From: Thalassolituus maritimus
Lineage (GTDB): Bacteria > Pseudomonadota > Gammaproteobacteria > Pseudomonadales > Oceanobacteraceae
DNA length: 64,000 nucleotides
Direction: 5' to 3'
NCBI RefSeq assembly: GCF_900156675.1
Contig: NZ_FTOH01000006.1
Span: forward strand, 62,001 to 126,000
Shown here: positions 39,659 to 48,180 of the stretch, in pieces
Layout of the letters: each line of letters opens with the position of its first letter
Position numbering within the stretch: the stretch's first letter is position 1
Position numbers and translations under genes: made by a program
Notes under the pieces: generated by a model
Database searches by the model: none
Told to the model about the DNA's origin: nothing
Seen by the model: only the letters and a program-made list of their open reading frames with translations

Positions 39659-39755
39659 AGATCGGAAGAAGATCGGCTGGTCGCGGTAAATACATCCCTG
39701 TACGCTCGGCTGTGCCATCCATGGCACAGACGCCAGCCTTAACTTCTTCCGATCT
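39659..39755. repeat. Nested palindromic element A between sufB and sufC
   Basis: Ends are perfect 13-base inverted repeats, AGATCGGAAGAAG (39659-39671) and CTTCTTCCGATCT (39743-39755). Inside are GGCTGG/CCAGCC arms (39675-39680, 39733-39738) and a 9-pair hairpin CTGTGCCAT-CC-ATGGCACAG (39710-39729). The layout resembles a small non-coding mobile or REP-like unit. The outer arms partly resemble sequencing adapter ends, so an assembly artefact should be excluded. Confidence 0.55.
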
Positions 39756-39799
39756 CCCTCATTATTCATGCACCCAAAAGGGCGTTCTTATGACTACGG

Positions 39800-39923
39800 T
39801 TCTGGACGTTATGAGCGAATGGAATGCAAGGCAAAACCGAGTGAAGAAGCGCAATTTACAAGTAGTAAATGAGCATTCTGAGCGAGGTTTTAACACCGCA
39901 ATCCAGAGCGCAATAGGCCAGAA
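39800..39923. repeat. Palindromic element B abutting the sufB stop codon
   Basis: A long imperfect dyad: TTCTGG (39800-39805) to CCAGAA (39918-39923), with further matching arms such as AAAACC/GGTTTT and ATTTAC/GTAAAT around the centre. The right end touches the sufB stop codon. Its layout, a 120-base dyad with a central TTAC..GTAA core, is typical of small repeated palindromes scattered in marine gammaproteobacteria. No other copy was seen in this window. A 71-codon frame across it is not a gene. Confidence 0.6.
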
Positions 39924-41369
39924 TTAGCCTACGGAGCCTTCTAGGGATATTTCGAGCAGCTTTCCTGCCTCTACGGCAAACTCCATCGGCAACTCTTTAA
40001 ATACTTCTTTACAGAACCCGTTAACGATCATGGATACTGCTTTCTCAGTATCGATGCCGCGTTGCTGACACAGGAACAACTGATCATCGCTTACGGTCGA
40101 TGTCGTTGCTTCGTGTTCTACTACAGCACTTGGGTGCTTGCTCTCAATATATGGGAAGGTATGAGCACCACACTTATCGCCTAAGAGCAGAGAATCGCAC
40201 TGAGTGAAGTTGCGCGCGCCTTCTGCCATTGGCCCCATACGTACTAAGCCGCGATAAGCATTCTGACTTTTACCCGCAGAAATACCTTTCGAAATAATGG
40301 TCGACTTAGTGTTCTTACCCATGTGAATCATCTTGGTGCCGGTGTCGGCTTGCTGATAATTATTGGTCAGGGCAACGGAATAAAATTCGCCAATGCTGTT
40401 GTCACCTTTCAGTACACAGCTTGGGTACTTCCAGGTGACGGCAGAACCGGTTTCAACCTGAGTCCAGCTGACTTTAGCGTTGGTGTGTGCGACGGCACGC
40501 TTGGTTACGAAGTTGTAGATACCGCCTTTGCCGTTTTCATCGCCTGGGTACCAGTTCTGTACTGTGCTGTATTTGATCTCTGCGCCATCCAGAGCAACCA
40601 GTTCAACGACGGCAGCGTGAAGCTGATTTTCATCACGCATGGGTGCAGTACAGCCTTCGAGGTAACTGACGTATGAACCTTCGTCGGCGACAATCAATGT
40701 ACGTTCAAACTGGCCGGTCATGGCTTCGTTGATACGGAAATACGTAGACAGTTCCATCGGGCAGCGAACGCCTTTCGGGATATAAACAAAGGAACCATCG
40801 GAGAACACCGCACAGTTCAGTGCTGCAAAGAAGTTATCACGCTGAGGCACAACAGAGCCCATGTACTTCTTGATCAGCTCTGGATACTCGTGAACGGCTT
40901 CTGAAATCGGCATAAAGATAACGCCAGCTTCTTCCAGTTTTTCGCGGAATGTAGTCGCGACGGATACTGAGTCGAATACCGCATCAACCGCAACACCGGC
41001 AAGTGCCATTTGCTCGTGCAGAGGGATACCCAACTTGTTGTAGGTTTCCAGCAGCTCTGGGTCGACTTCATCAAGCGACTTCGGCTTGTCTTCCATGCTC
41101 TTAGGCGCAGAGTAGTAAGACACGCCCTGATAATCGATTTCAGGGTAACCCAAGTGCGCCCAGTCAGGCTCTTCCATCGTCAGCCATTCGCGATATGCTT
41201 TTAAGCGCCACTCTGTCAGCCACTCTGGCTCACCTTTTTTAGCCGAAATAAAGCGCACCACATCTTCATCCAGCCCCGGTGGCAGGGTCTCGGACTCAAT
41301 GTTGGTGACGAAGCCGGCTTTGTATTCACGGGCTTTGATCTGGCTTTCAATTTCAGCGTTGGTGGCCAT
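39924..41369 (-). CDS. sufB: SUF complex scaffold subunit SufB
   Basis: A 481-residue beta-helical scaffold on which the Fe-S cluster is built. Recognisable segments are [66 protein letters not shown] and [32 protein letters not shown]. It is the first gene of the minus-strand operon and divergent from the Rrf2 regulator. Its promoter region carries an IscR-type palindrome. Confidence 0.96.
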   Translation of the reverse strand: MATNAEIESQIKAREYKAGFVTNIESETLPPGLDEDVVRFISAKKGEPEWLTEWRLKAYREWLTMEEPDWAHLGYPEIDYQGVSYYSAPKSMEDKPKSLDEVDPELLETYNKLGIPLHEQMALAGVAVDAVFDSVSVATTFREKLEEAGVIFMPISEAVHEYPELIKKYMGSVVPQRDNFFAALNCAVFSDGSFVYIPKGVRCPMELSTYFRINEAMTGQFERTLIVADEGSYVSYLEGCTAPMRDENQLHAAVVELVALDGAEIKYSTVQNWYPGDENGKGGIYNFVTKRAVAHTNAKVSWTQVETGSAVTWKYPSCVLKGDNSIGEFYSVALTNNYQQADTGTKMIHMGKNTKSTIISKGISAGKSQNAYRGLVRMGPMAEGARNFTQCDSLLLGDKCGAHTFPYIESKHPSAVVEHEATTSTVSDDQLFLCQQRGIDTEKAVSMIVNGFCKEVFKELPMEFAVEAGKLLEISLEGSVG

Positions 41370-41446
41370 AGCTACTTCTCTCGCGTCGCATCATAGGTGC
41401 ATCGGGTACATCGTTATCGAGCGGCAGTTTATCAGAACTGGCGTCA

Positions 41447-41471
41447 ATAACTGAGTATTTTACTCAGGTAC
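41447..41471. promoter_or_regulatory. Rrf2/IscR-type operator upstream of sufB
   Basis: A perfect palindrome CTGAGTA-TTT-TACTCAG (41451-41467) sits inside a 25-base frame with the ATA....GAGT.....ACTC....TA layout of IscR type 1 sites, with GAGT/ACTC in place of the E. coli GACT/AGTC. On the minus strand the loop reads TAAAAT, a promoter -10-like box, so occupancy would block sufB transcription. It is the probable target of the adjacent Rrf2 regulator. Confidence 0.6.
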
Positions 41472-41491
41472 TCTCTGTCTGTACAGAAAGA

Positions 41492-41506
41492 ATACCAAGT
41501 TGGTAT
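41492..41506. promoter_or_regulatory. Second palindrome in the suf control region
   Basis: ATACCAA-G-TTGGTAT, a perfect 15-base inverted repeat, with a third palindrome TCTGTACAGA nearby at 41478-41487. All lie between the divergent sufB and regulator genes and may bind a second regulator or form part of the regulator's own promoter. Confidence 0.4.
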
Positions 41507-41612
41507 GCTTTGTGTCAGGATTGTATCAAAGCCCATGAATGCTGACGAATCGACAATGATTCTCAATCGGGTTCTAAGAAAAACACGGCGGCCTGATCCA
41601 CAGGAAAGACAG

Positions 41613-42080
41613 ATGCTCAGAATCGGCAAACTGACAGATTACGGAATCGTGGTGCTCAATCATCTGGCGGCGCAGGGTGCGGTTCAGCAGTCGGTGGATG
41701 ACCTCTCATCGACCACTGGGCTCAACGTTCCGACCGTACGCAAAGTGATGAAGGCACTGGTCGACAGCGGCCTTGTAATTGCACGCCGTGGTGCGAAAGG
41801 CGGTTATCGCATCGCCCGACCACCGGCGCAGATTAGCGTACGTGATGTAGTTGAAGCCTTTGAAGGCCCGATTGCACTAACCGAGTGCTCGCAGGATCAT
41901 CATGTCTGCGATATCACTGACACCTGCAACCTGTCTGACGGCTGGGGTGGCATCAACCAGCTCGTTATGCAAATGATGGGGCGCATCTCTCTCGAAGACG
42001 TCCGTAACCCCCAGATCGTCGATCAGTTGTACCGGCAGTTGCTGGATGACGGGCCGAGGATTCAGTTGGTGAATTTGTAG
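41613..42080 (+). CDS. Rrf2-family SUF operon regulator
   Basis: A 155-residue Fe-S sensing transcription factor. The winged helix-turn-helix comprises LTDYGIVVLNHLA, DLSSTTGLNVPTVRKVMKALVDSGLV and RRGAKGGYRIAR. Three cysteines in LTECSQDHHVCDITDTCN can ligate a cluster, as in the SUF-system regulators of Xanthomonas-type Rrf2 proteins. ATG 41613 follows GGAAAGAC; the frame opens earlier, at 41505, inside the palindromic control region. Its last 79 codons (41844-42080) recur in diverged form 4.5 kb downstream. Confidence 0.9.
   Translation: MLRIGKLTDYGIVVLNHLAAQGAVQQSVDDLSSTTGLNVPTVRKVMKALVDSGLVIARRGAKGGYRIARPPAQISVRDVVEAFEGPIALTECSQDHHVCDITDTCNLSDGWGGINQLVMQMMGRISLEDVRNPQIVDQLYRQLLDDGPRIQLVNL
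41844..42080 (+). repeat. Long direct repeat, copy 1 (3' end of Rrf2 gene)
   Basis: 237 bases that align without gaps to 46318-46554, about 87 percent identical by hand count (about 31 differences, almost all silent third-position changes; 3 amino acid changes). The two copies bracket the kelch/InlB-repeat gene. Confidence 0.9.
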
Positions 42081-42164
42081 TTTTAGTATTCTTTGAGTGG
42101 TAGGTTTAGGTGCTTATCCGGACTTTCGAAATGTTAGCGTTTTAACAGGGATTGTTTTGTACCT

Positions 42165-45100
42165 ATGAAATATCTTCAATCGCTCGCTCTTTTGGGTTTA
42201 TTAGCCCTTGTTTCAGTTTCTGTATATTCAAATGGTTCTGAAGAGATATCATTGGATGTTTCGGTTGGTGAGAGCAATACGCAGCTGAGCTTTGACCAAA
42301 TAGCTACTGGCTACACATTAACAGGTAGTAATCAGAGCGATTGTAACTTTGATGGGCCAGATTTATGTGAAGGTATGTGGTCATCACAAATCTTGACGGA
42401 AAGCCCTGTTATCGACGAAGTAACAACTCTTGATAATCCAGGCTATTTTCAGCTAACTGACGATAGCGGGGCAGTCAATTTTTCAATTGCAAAGCGTGAA
42501 GTACCGGAAAGTGAAGGCTTTGTCGTAGTCGAGTTTCTCAATAAGTTGTGGTTTCTAGGCGGTAGATACCCTAATCGCGACGAAACAAGTACTACAATAT
42601 GGTCCTCTACTGATGGTTGGTCATGGATTGAAGAATACGTCGCCGATACTTTGTTTCCGAGGACTTCATTTAATGCGGTAGTATTTAAAGGGCAGCTCTG
42701 GGTAATAGGGGGATTGAATGTAAATTACCTTTCGGCGCGGGATGTATGGAAATCCTCTGACGGAATAGCCTGGGATCTGGTTACTGAAGATGCCGGGTTT
42801 GTTCCAGGAAAAGTAGTCGCCTTTAAAGATCGTTTATGGTCTATCGGTGGATGGGAAAAAACTTCTGATACCAATGGGATAATAACAGATATCTGGTCCT
42901 CTGCCGATGGCATAAATTGGCGGCGGGAGTTATCGGGGGCAGAGTTTCTGAATCGCAATAAGTTTGAAGTTGCAGTTTATCAGGGGCGGATTTGGTTAAC
43001 AGGAGGTGGAGTAAGTAGATGCCCCTCGTCTTCAAACTACTCGGATACGTGGTACACAGAAGATGGGATCTCTTGGCACGAAGCTGCAGACATTGCGGGC
43101 TATCCTTCACGCTGCGGTCATAGGATGTTAACCCATAATGGGCAACTCTATATCGTTGGTGGTGCTAGTTCGAACAAATACTTAAACGATGTTTGGGTAT
43201 TCGATTCAGAAAATGGATGGCTACAAGCAACGGGCGATGCTGGGTATATGGAACGCTTGGGTAGCCAAGTTTTGTCATACAAAGGGAAACTATGGACTTT
43301 TGGAGGCAAGGATCGGGCATCAATTCGTCATTCTGATATCTGGTCTTCAGGCGACGGGATTGAATGGAAATCCGATGAATTATTACGCTTTCCGCTAAGA
43401 TACGATCACCAGTCAATATCATTCAAAGATCGGCTCTGGGTTATCGGGGGGCAGGATTTCACCGAATACTGGCATAATGCTATCGTCACTGGACTATATG
43501 ATAGTGTTAAGAGCGATATCTGGTCTTCAGTTGAAGGATTTAACTGGGTTCTTGAAATGGATAAGCCGGTCTTCTCTGATCGATACGGGCATCAAGTAGT
43601 TGAGTTTCAGGACTCGCTTTGGTTGATTGGTGGAAAAGAAGGTCGGGTCAAAGTGCTGACCGCTGGTGCTCCTCTCAATGATATCTGGAGATCAGATAAC
43701 GGAGTAGATTGGGCTTTGGTAACCGAATCTGCAGACTTTCCAGCAGTGTCAGGCCATCAGGTAGCGAAATTCAAAGATGCTCTTTGGATGACTGGAGGTA
43801 AACCTGAGAGTAGTAGCTTTTCTGGGGGGATTTGGAATTCCCAAAATGGAATTGACTGGAATTATCTCGAGGCCAATAAGGATTTTTCAACAAGATTCAA
43901 CCACAAAATGGTTGTTTTTAATAATAAGCTTTTCCTGATTGGGGGGTACGAGATAGACCCAGAAACGGGTAGTTCTTACCTAAATGATATCTGGTCCTCG
44001 GAAGATGGAATAAATTGGACTCTTGAACGGGAAGACGGAGGTTTTCCAGGTACGTACTCACATGAGGTCGTGAGTTTCAATAATAGGCTTTGGCTATATG
44101 GTGGCATCTCGGGTTCGATTAATGAGGCGATTTGGTCTTCTGATAATGGTGTTGATTGGATCAAGGAACGAGAGAATACCCCATTTGGGAAGGTTTTTGG
44201 TGCTCAGATTACCGCCCATGGGGACTCTCTTATTTTAACTGGAGGCAGAGGTGAATACCGGGAGAATAAGTACGTCTGGTCCAGTCAAGATGGTATAAGT
44301 TGGAAAAGGATTTACTCGACTTCCTTGCCGCAGATGCGACCCCGATCAACCGTTTCTTCAAATGTCAACGGAGGCGGATACGTATATCCTCACCTTGATC
44401 AGGTTATTGACTATTCGATGCCTACAGAGTTTGTCATTAATGCAGAAGAAGGCAATCATTTAGTCTTGGTTGAAGGATGTGGAGGGACTCTTTTCGGAGA
44501 TAGATTCTTTATTCCTTCAGTAATTGAGGATTGTGTTGTTGACGTTCTTTTCGAGCAAATAGAGTTCGATGTATCAACAGTAGTGTCAGATGGTGGGAAC
44601 ATAGCCCCAATGGGGCCTGTAAGTGTAGAGTTTGGAGGCACAGCGACCTTTGACATTAGCCCATTAGATGCCTTTGAGATATCAAGCGTAGAGGGTTGTG
44701 GTGGTGTGCTTGTGGGGCATCAGTACATTACTGGAATAGTGACTGACGCTTGCCAAATAGATGTTGATTTTATGCTTCGCGAGTATGTTGTTGATGTTGT
44801 TGTTGGAGCTGGGGGAGCCATATCGGGTAGTCACCTCTTCAAGATTGACCATGGTGACTTTGTTACTTTTACTATTACTCCTGATGAGGGGTACACCTTA
44901 GACAAAGTGTCTGGCTGTAATGGAAGTCTCGTAAATGACGTATATACGACAGATGTTATAACGGGTGAATGCTCCATTTATGTCGACTTTCAAAAGATAC
45001 GGTATAACGTCGAAGCTGTTTCTAGCGATGGGGGGCTTATAGAACCTTCTGGAATAACACAAGTCATGTATGGGGATAACGCGAACTTTATTATAACTCC

Positions 45101-46328
45101 TGAGCGTGGATTTGAGTTGACTGGTATAACAGGATGTCCCGGTCAGATTGTTGAAGATACTTTCGTGACATCAGAAATTTATTCTGATTGTAAGGTGATT
45201 CCAAATTTTGAACTGAAACGATATTCCATTGAATCAATCGCAGGTGTAGGTGGAAGGGTCTTACCAGAGCTTGCAACTTCTGTTCGCCACGGCGAAAAGT
45301 ATAGTGTTTCGATAAAACCCGATCCGGGCTATCAAATTGATACTATCTCGGGCTGCATTGGCTCTATCGAAGGTGACACATTTACAATACCTTCAGTCGA
45401 AGCAGATTGTATATTGACGGCTTCTTTTTCACGGCTGGATATAGAGATAGTTACTGCGGTGACAGCTGGAGGTCGATTAACGCCAACAGGGCCATTTTAT
45501 GTCCCTTATGGGACTGATTTCAGCATCCTGGTCGTTCCAGATTTTGGTTACCGGCTGGATAGTATAACTGGATGTCTGGGAGCTTTAAACGAAGGGCGTT
45601 TTGATCTTGAAAACGTGGTCGATGATTGCTGGATCAATGCAAGTTTTACACCCGTAGAATATGTAGTGTCTGTTGAGCTCTTTAAAGACGGAGAGAAGTT
45701 CGACACGCTGATCTTTGATGGCTTCTATGGCGTATCATCGGAAATTGATATTCCTGATATCGATGGATACGAATTTGTCAGTGTGCAGGGGTGCGATGGA
45801 GAAGTAAGCGGTACTAGCTATGTAACGGCTGCCTTAACTCAAAATTGCGTAGTAAGACTGTATTTCGCTAGAAAAAAGCATTTGCTAACAATTGAAGTCG
45901 TTGGTTCTGGGACAGTTTCAGTTGAGGATGTTTTAGCGGTCAGTGATGGTGATTCATTAGATATCGCTTTGTCGCCTGATTCTGGTTATTCAATAGGTCG
46001 GATTTCGGGGTGTTTGAGTAGCTTGTCTGAAAGTATTTTATCGGTAGGGCCTATTACAGAATCTTGCCTCTTAGTGATCGAGTTTGCCTCTTCGGAGAGG
46101 GCGAATGGAGTTGCAGAAGAAGATAGTTTAGAGGCAAGCGAGCCTTTGTCCTCAGGTGATTCGAATGATGAATCAGGTAGGGAGTCAGGTAGTGGTGCTT
46201 TTGACCATTTAGCGTTGCTGTTAGTAAGCTTCATATTATTTTTTATCCGTTGGACCCCCTACTATCATAGGAACCGCAACGTTCTTAATAGTCAGAGACT
46301 AGTTGGAGTTGGTGGGGGATGTGGTTGA
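42165..46328 (+). CDS. Large exported kelch-like / InlB B-repeat protein
   Basis: A 1387-residue protein. A signal peptide (LLGLLALVSVSVYS) is followed from about residue 118 to 735 by twelve kelch-like repeats with F...LW..GG and DIWSS.DG..W, which should fold as a beta-propeller. Residues 755-1305 hold eight divergent InlB-type B repeats of about 68 residues, each with a Cys pair (I.GC.G.L....Y.T..I...C.I...F) probably forming a disulfide. A Ser/Glu linker and hydrophobic segment (HLALLLVSFILFFI, about 1346-1362) end the chain. The gene is visibly AT-richer than its neighbours, and its stop codon falls inside the duplicated regulator fragment. Likely a horizontally acquired adhesin or surface receptor. 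Confidence 0.88.
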   Translation: MKYLQSLALLGLLALVSVSVYSNGSEEISLDVSVGESNTQLSFDQIATGYTLTGSNQSDCNFDGPDLCEGMWSSQILTESPVIDEVTTLDNPGYFQLTDDSGAVNFSIAKREVPESEGFVVVEFLNKLWFLGGRYPNRDETSTTIWSSTDGWSWIEEYVADTLFPRTSFNAVVFKGQLWVIGGLNVNYLSARDVWKSSDGIAWDLVTEDAGFVPGKVVAFKDRLWSIGGWEKTSDTNGIITDIWSSADGINWRRELSGAEFLNRNKFEVAVYQGRIWLTGGGVSRCPSSSNYSDTWYTEDGISWHEAADIAGYPSRCGHRMLTHNGQLYIVGGASSNKYLNDVWVFDSENGWLQATGDAGYMERLGSQVLSYKGKLWTFGGKDRASIRHSDIWSSGDGIEWKSDELLRFPLRYDHQSISFKDRLWVIGGQDFTEYWHNAIVTGLYDSVKSDIWSSVEGFNWVLEMDKPVFSDRYGHQVVEFQDSLWLIGGKEGRVKVLTAGAPLNDIWRSDNGVDWALVTESADFPAVSGHQVAKFKDALWMTGGKPESSSFSGGIWNSQNGIDWNYLEANKDFSTRFNHKMVVFNNKLFLIGGYEIDPETGSSYLNDIWSSEDGINWTLEREDGGFPGTYSHEVVSFNNRLWLYGGISGSINEAIWSSDNGVDWIKERENTPFGKVFGAQITAHGDSLILTGGRGEYRENKYVWSSQDGISWKRIYSTSLPQMRPRSTVSSNVNGGGYVYPHLDQVIDYSMPTEFVINAEEGNHLVLVEGCGGTLFGDRFFIPSVIEDCVVDVLFEQIEFDVSTVVSDGGNIAPMGPVSVEFGGTATFDISPLDAFEISSVEGCGGVLVGHQYITGIVTDACQIDVDFMLREYVVDVVVGAGGAISGSHLFKIDHGDFVTFTITPDEGYTLDKVSGCNGSLVNDVYTTDVITGECSIYVDFQKIRYNVEAVSSDGGLIEPSGITQVMYGDNANFIITPERGFELTGITGCPGQIVEDTFVTSEIYSDCKVIPNFELKRYSIESIAGVGGRVLPELATSVRHGEKYSVSIKPDPGYQIDTISGCIGSIEGDTFTIPSVEADCILTASFSRLDIEIVTAVTAGGRLTPTGPFYVPYGTDFSILVVPDFGYRLDSITGCLGALNEGRFDLENVVDDCWINASFTPVEYVVSVELFKDGEKFDTLIFDGFYGVSSEIDIPDIDGYEFVSVQGCDGEVSGTSYVTAALTQNCVVRLYFARKKHLLTIEVVGSGTVSVEDVLAVSDGDSLDIALSPDSGYSIGRISGCLSSLSESILSVGPITESCLLVIEFASSERANGVAEEDSLEASEPLSSGDSNDESGRESGSGAFDHLALLLVSFILFFIRWTPYYHRNRNVLNSQRLVGVGGGCG

Positions 46329-46554
46329 AGCCTTTGAAGGCCCGATCGCCCTTACTGAATGTTCGCAGGATCACAACGTGTGTGACATTACTGACACCTG
46401 CAATCTTTCTGACGGCTGGGGTGGGATAAACCAGCTGATTATGCAGATGATGGGGCGCATTTCTCTCGAAGACGTCCGCAATCCTCAGATCGTCGATAAG
46501 TTGTACCGGCAGTTGCTGGATGACGGGCCAAGGATTCAGTTGGTGAATCTTTGA
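46318..46554 (+). pseudogene. Truncated second copy of the Rrf2 regulator
   Basis: The last 79 codons of the regulator in diverged form, lacking the DNA-binding domain. All three cluster cysteines are kept (LTECSQDHNVCDITDTCN), and only three residues differ from the intact copy (His to Asn, Val to Ile, Gln to Lys). A TTG at 46303 could open an 83-codon frame, but there is no good ribosome site. The many silent changes mean this copy came from a related, selected gene, not from a fresh in-place duplication. Confidence 0.85.
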
Positions 46555-46563
46555 GGCGTATCT

Positions 46564-46860
46564 TCAAAGAACTCTGTTGTGGCGGCTGTGACGGATATGC
46601 AGAATATGCACATCATCGCCTTCAATACAAAACAATACCCGGTAGCGGCCGACTATTAAGTGCCGGATGCCGCGTTGGATATCCTGATCTTCCGGCGCAA
46701 TAGGGCATCGCTGTGCCAATTTGTCGAGAGACTCAATCGCTGATATCAAAGACAGATACCATTGAACTGCGTTTTGATGGGATTCTTCGGCAATTTGCTG
46801 AAAGCGCTGTGTAAGATCGGCTTCGGCAGTTGGCTTGATCTTGACTGTATAGCCCTTCAC
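46564..46860 (-). CDS. RelE/ParE-family toxin
   Basis: A 98-residue toxin of the ParE/RelE fold: VKIKPTAEADLTQRFQQIAEE at the start, then IRHLIVGRYRVLFCIEGDDVHILHIRHSRH near the end, which is the usual final-strand motif. Its start overlaps the antitoxin stop by 4 bases (ATGA). By family it either cleaves mRNA on the ribosome or poisons gyrase; the sequence does not settle which. It ends 9 bases from the truncated regulator copy. Confidence 0.85.
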   Translation of the reverse strand: MKGYTVKIKPTAEADLTQRFQQIAEESHQNAVQWYLSLISAIESLDKLAQRCPIAPEDQDIQRGIRHLIVGRYRVLFCIEGDDVHILHIRHSRHNRVL

Positions 46861-47132
46861 CGCTCAATACCTAGCTTACCCTCAAACTCTTTCTTGAAGT
46901 CATCCAGAGAGCGACTCTCCTCGCTGAGTGCTTTGCGAATCGTTTGAATGCTCTCGGCGTACTCGGCGAGTTCTGCCATGCGCTCGTATGATTCGGCATC
47001 CTGTATGACCACGGCCGCTTTGCCATTCACGGTGAGAATCTCAGGGCGCTTAGAGTCAGCCAGGCGCTTAATGTGCTCAGCGGGCTTGCGGCTGAATTCG
47101 GTCACTGTGTGGATATCTGTGCTTTTAAACAT
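46857..47132 (-). CDS. Phd/YefM-family antitoxin
   Basis: A 91-residue antitoxin. The N-terminal DNA-binding part (TVTEFSRKPAEHIKRL) and GKAAVVIQDAESYERM are the Phd/YefM signatures; the C-terminal helix should wrap the toxin. It is upstream of and overlaps the toxin gene. An inverted repeat CAGAT....ATCTG (47151-47175) around an AT-rich -10-like box may be its autoregulatory operator. Confidence 0.87.
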   Translation of the reverse strand: MFKSTDIHTVTEFSRKPAEHIKRLADSKRPEILTVNGKAAVVIQDAESYERMAELAEYAESIQTIRKALSEESRSLDDFKKEFEGKLGIER

Positions 47133-47427
47133 AGTCGCTACACCTCAAAGCAGATTAAAAGCATATTATGATCTGTTTTTGATGTGTTTCAAGTGGCTTC
47201 AGAGCGCAAAACGTTTTGTATACAGGGCGTCGGAAGAACCACGTTAAATGTAGGGTACACATGTTTATGGCGGTATTTTGAATACGTCGGAGCGCTGAAT
47301 GCAGGTGGTGTAGAACTTGAATCTGAAGCTGTCTCAGCTATCGATTCGCTATGGGGGAATAATAGAAGCTCAAACTGGCTTGTGAGGGGCTGACACAGCT
47401 CTTCCTTAAATATTTACTTTCTGGTGA
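47133..47427. other. Gap upstream of the toxin-antitoxin module
   Basis: About 295 bases holding the antitoxin promoter. A 69-codon plus-strand frame (47184-47393) has no recognisable features or good ribosome site and is not called. Confidence 0.5.
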
Positions 47428-48180
47428 TTAGGGGGTCGGCCTAGTGTTAGTAAGGTGTTCGTTAAGCATCAGATATTCGTAGGTTGGATTCTTGTATGGA
47501 TCATTTGCTCTCAAAGTAAGCTGACTGGTCAGAATCTGATTGGCATCCGCCCCATTTGTTGAATTTAGAAATTCACCAAAGTGAACAATCTGATCAAAAT
47601 TAGCCTCAGTAAGATCGTATCGCCCTAAATTGGTGGAGTACATATCAGACCCCCGTTCCGACTCAACAAGTGTGATCATTGATGATTTCAGTTCTGCTAA
47701 CGTTTCCTTCAAGCCAGTATATTGAAGCCGATCCTGTAACCAGTTGACGTCCTCATCAGTCAGGTCACCATTATGCAGAATAACAATGTCATCCCGTGCA
47801 TTTAGTGAGAAATCCCATTTCTTATTCATCAGTTCAGGGCGTTCTTGTGCAATATCATTGGATACTTGAGAAAATTGATCTTTAGCAGTCTTCGATAGCA
47901 CAATATTCTGAATATAAGAATCTAATGCCTGAGTTGCTTCATGACTTCTCTCCTCTTGTGCAGCAAGAAAGCCTTTTGGGTTATACCCTATAATCTCGAC
48001 CGTCATCTCATCTGGTGATAAGACTTGCAAATCAGGTTGTTTTTCCTTCGGGGAGATAAAGCTATTATTAGTATCGTAGGTCGAGTTTGTTGCGCTATAC
48101 AAAACGTCAGAAGAGTCATGCTTATCTGTTGAAAATTTGGCGCTATTAGTACTGATAGTGGGTAGAGCATTAATATCCAT
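47428..48180 (-). CDS. Hypothetical protein, AT-rich gene
   Basis: A 250-residue soluble, Asn/Ser/Asp-rich protein with no signal peptide or membrane segment. The first 60 residues look disordered. A central helical part and the segment ILHNGDLTDEDVNWLQDRLQ may be a folded domain. Not recognised. The gene is AT-rich and lies in the accessory segment between the toxin-antitoxin genes and the diguanylate cyclase. Confidence 0.6.
   Translation of the reverse strand: MDINALPTISTNSAKFSTDKHDSSDVLYSATNSTYDTNNSFISPKEKQPDLQVLSPDEMTVEIIGYNPKGFLAAQEERSHEATQALDSYIQNIVLSKTAKDQFSQVSNDIAQERPELMNKKWDFSLNARDDIVILHNGDLTDEDVNWLQDRLQYTGLKETLAELKSSMITLVESERGSDMYSTNLGRYDLTEANFDQIVHFGEFLNSTNGADANQILTSQLTLRANDPYKNPTYEYLMLNEHLTNTRPTP

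Noticed and set aside
39712-39927. 71-codon frame between sufB and sufC
   Set aside because: It runs across both palindromic elements, overlaps the sufB end and has no recognisable domain.
42165-46328. CRISPR-like or tandem DNA repeat array
   Set aside because: The repetition is at protein level (kelch and B repeats) with diverged DNA; there are no identical short repeats with spacers.
46303-46554. Independent 83-residue gene
   Set aside because: It is the diverged 3' fragment of the Rrf2 regulator with no DNA-binding domain and no ribosome site; called a pseudogene instead.
47184-47393. 69-codon frame upstream of the antitoxin
   Set aside because: No ribosome site, no recognisable features, and it overlaps the divergent promoter region.
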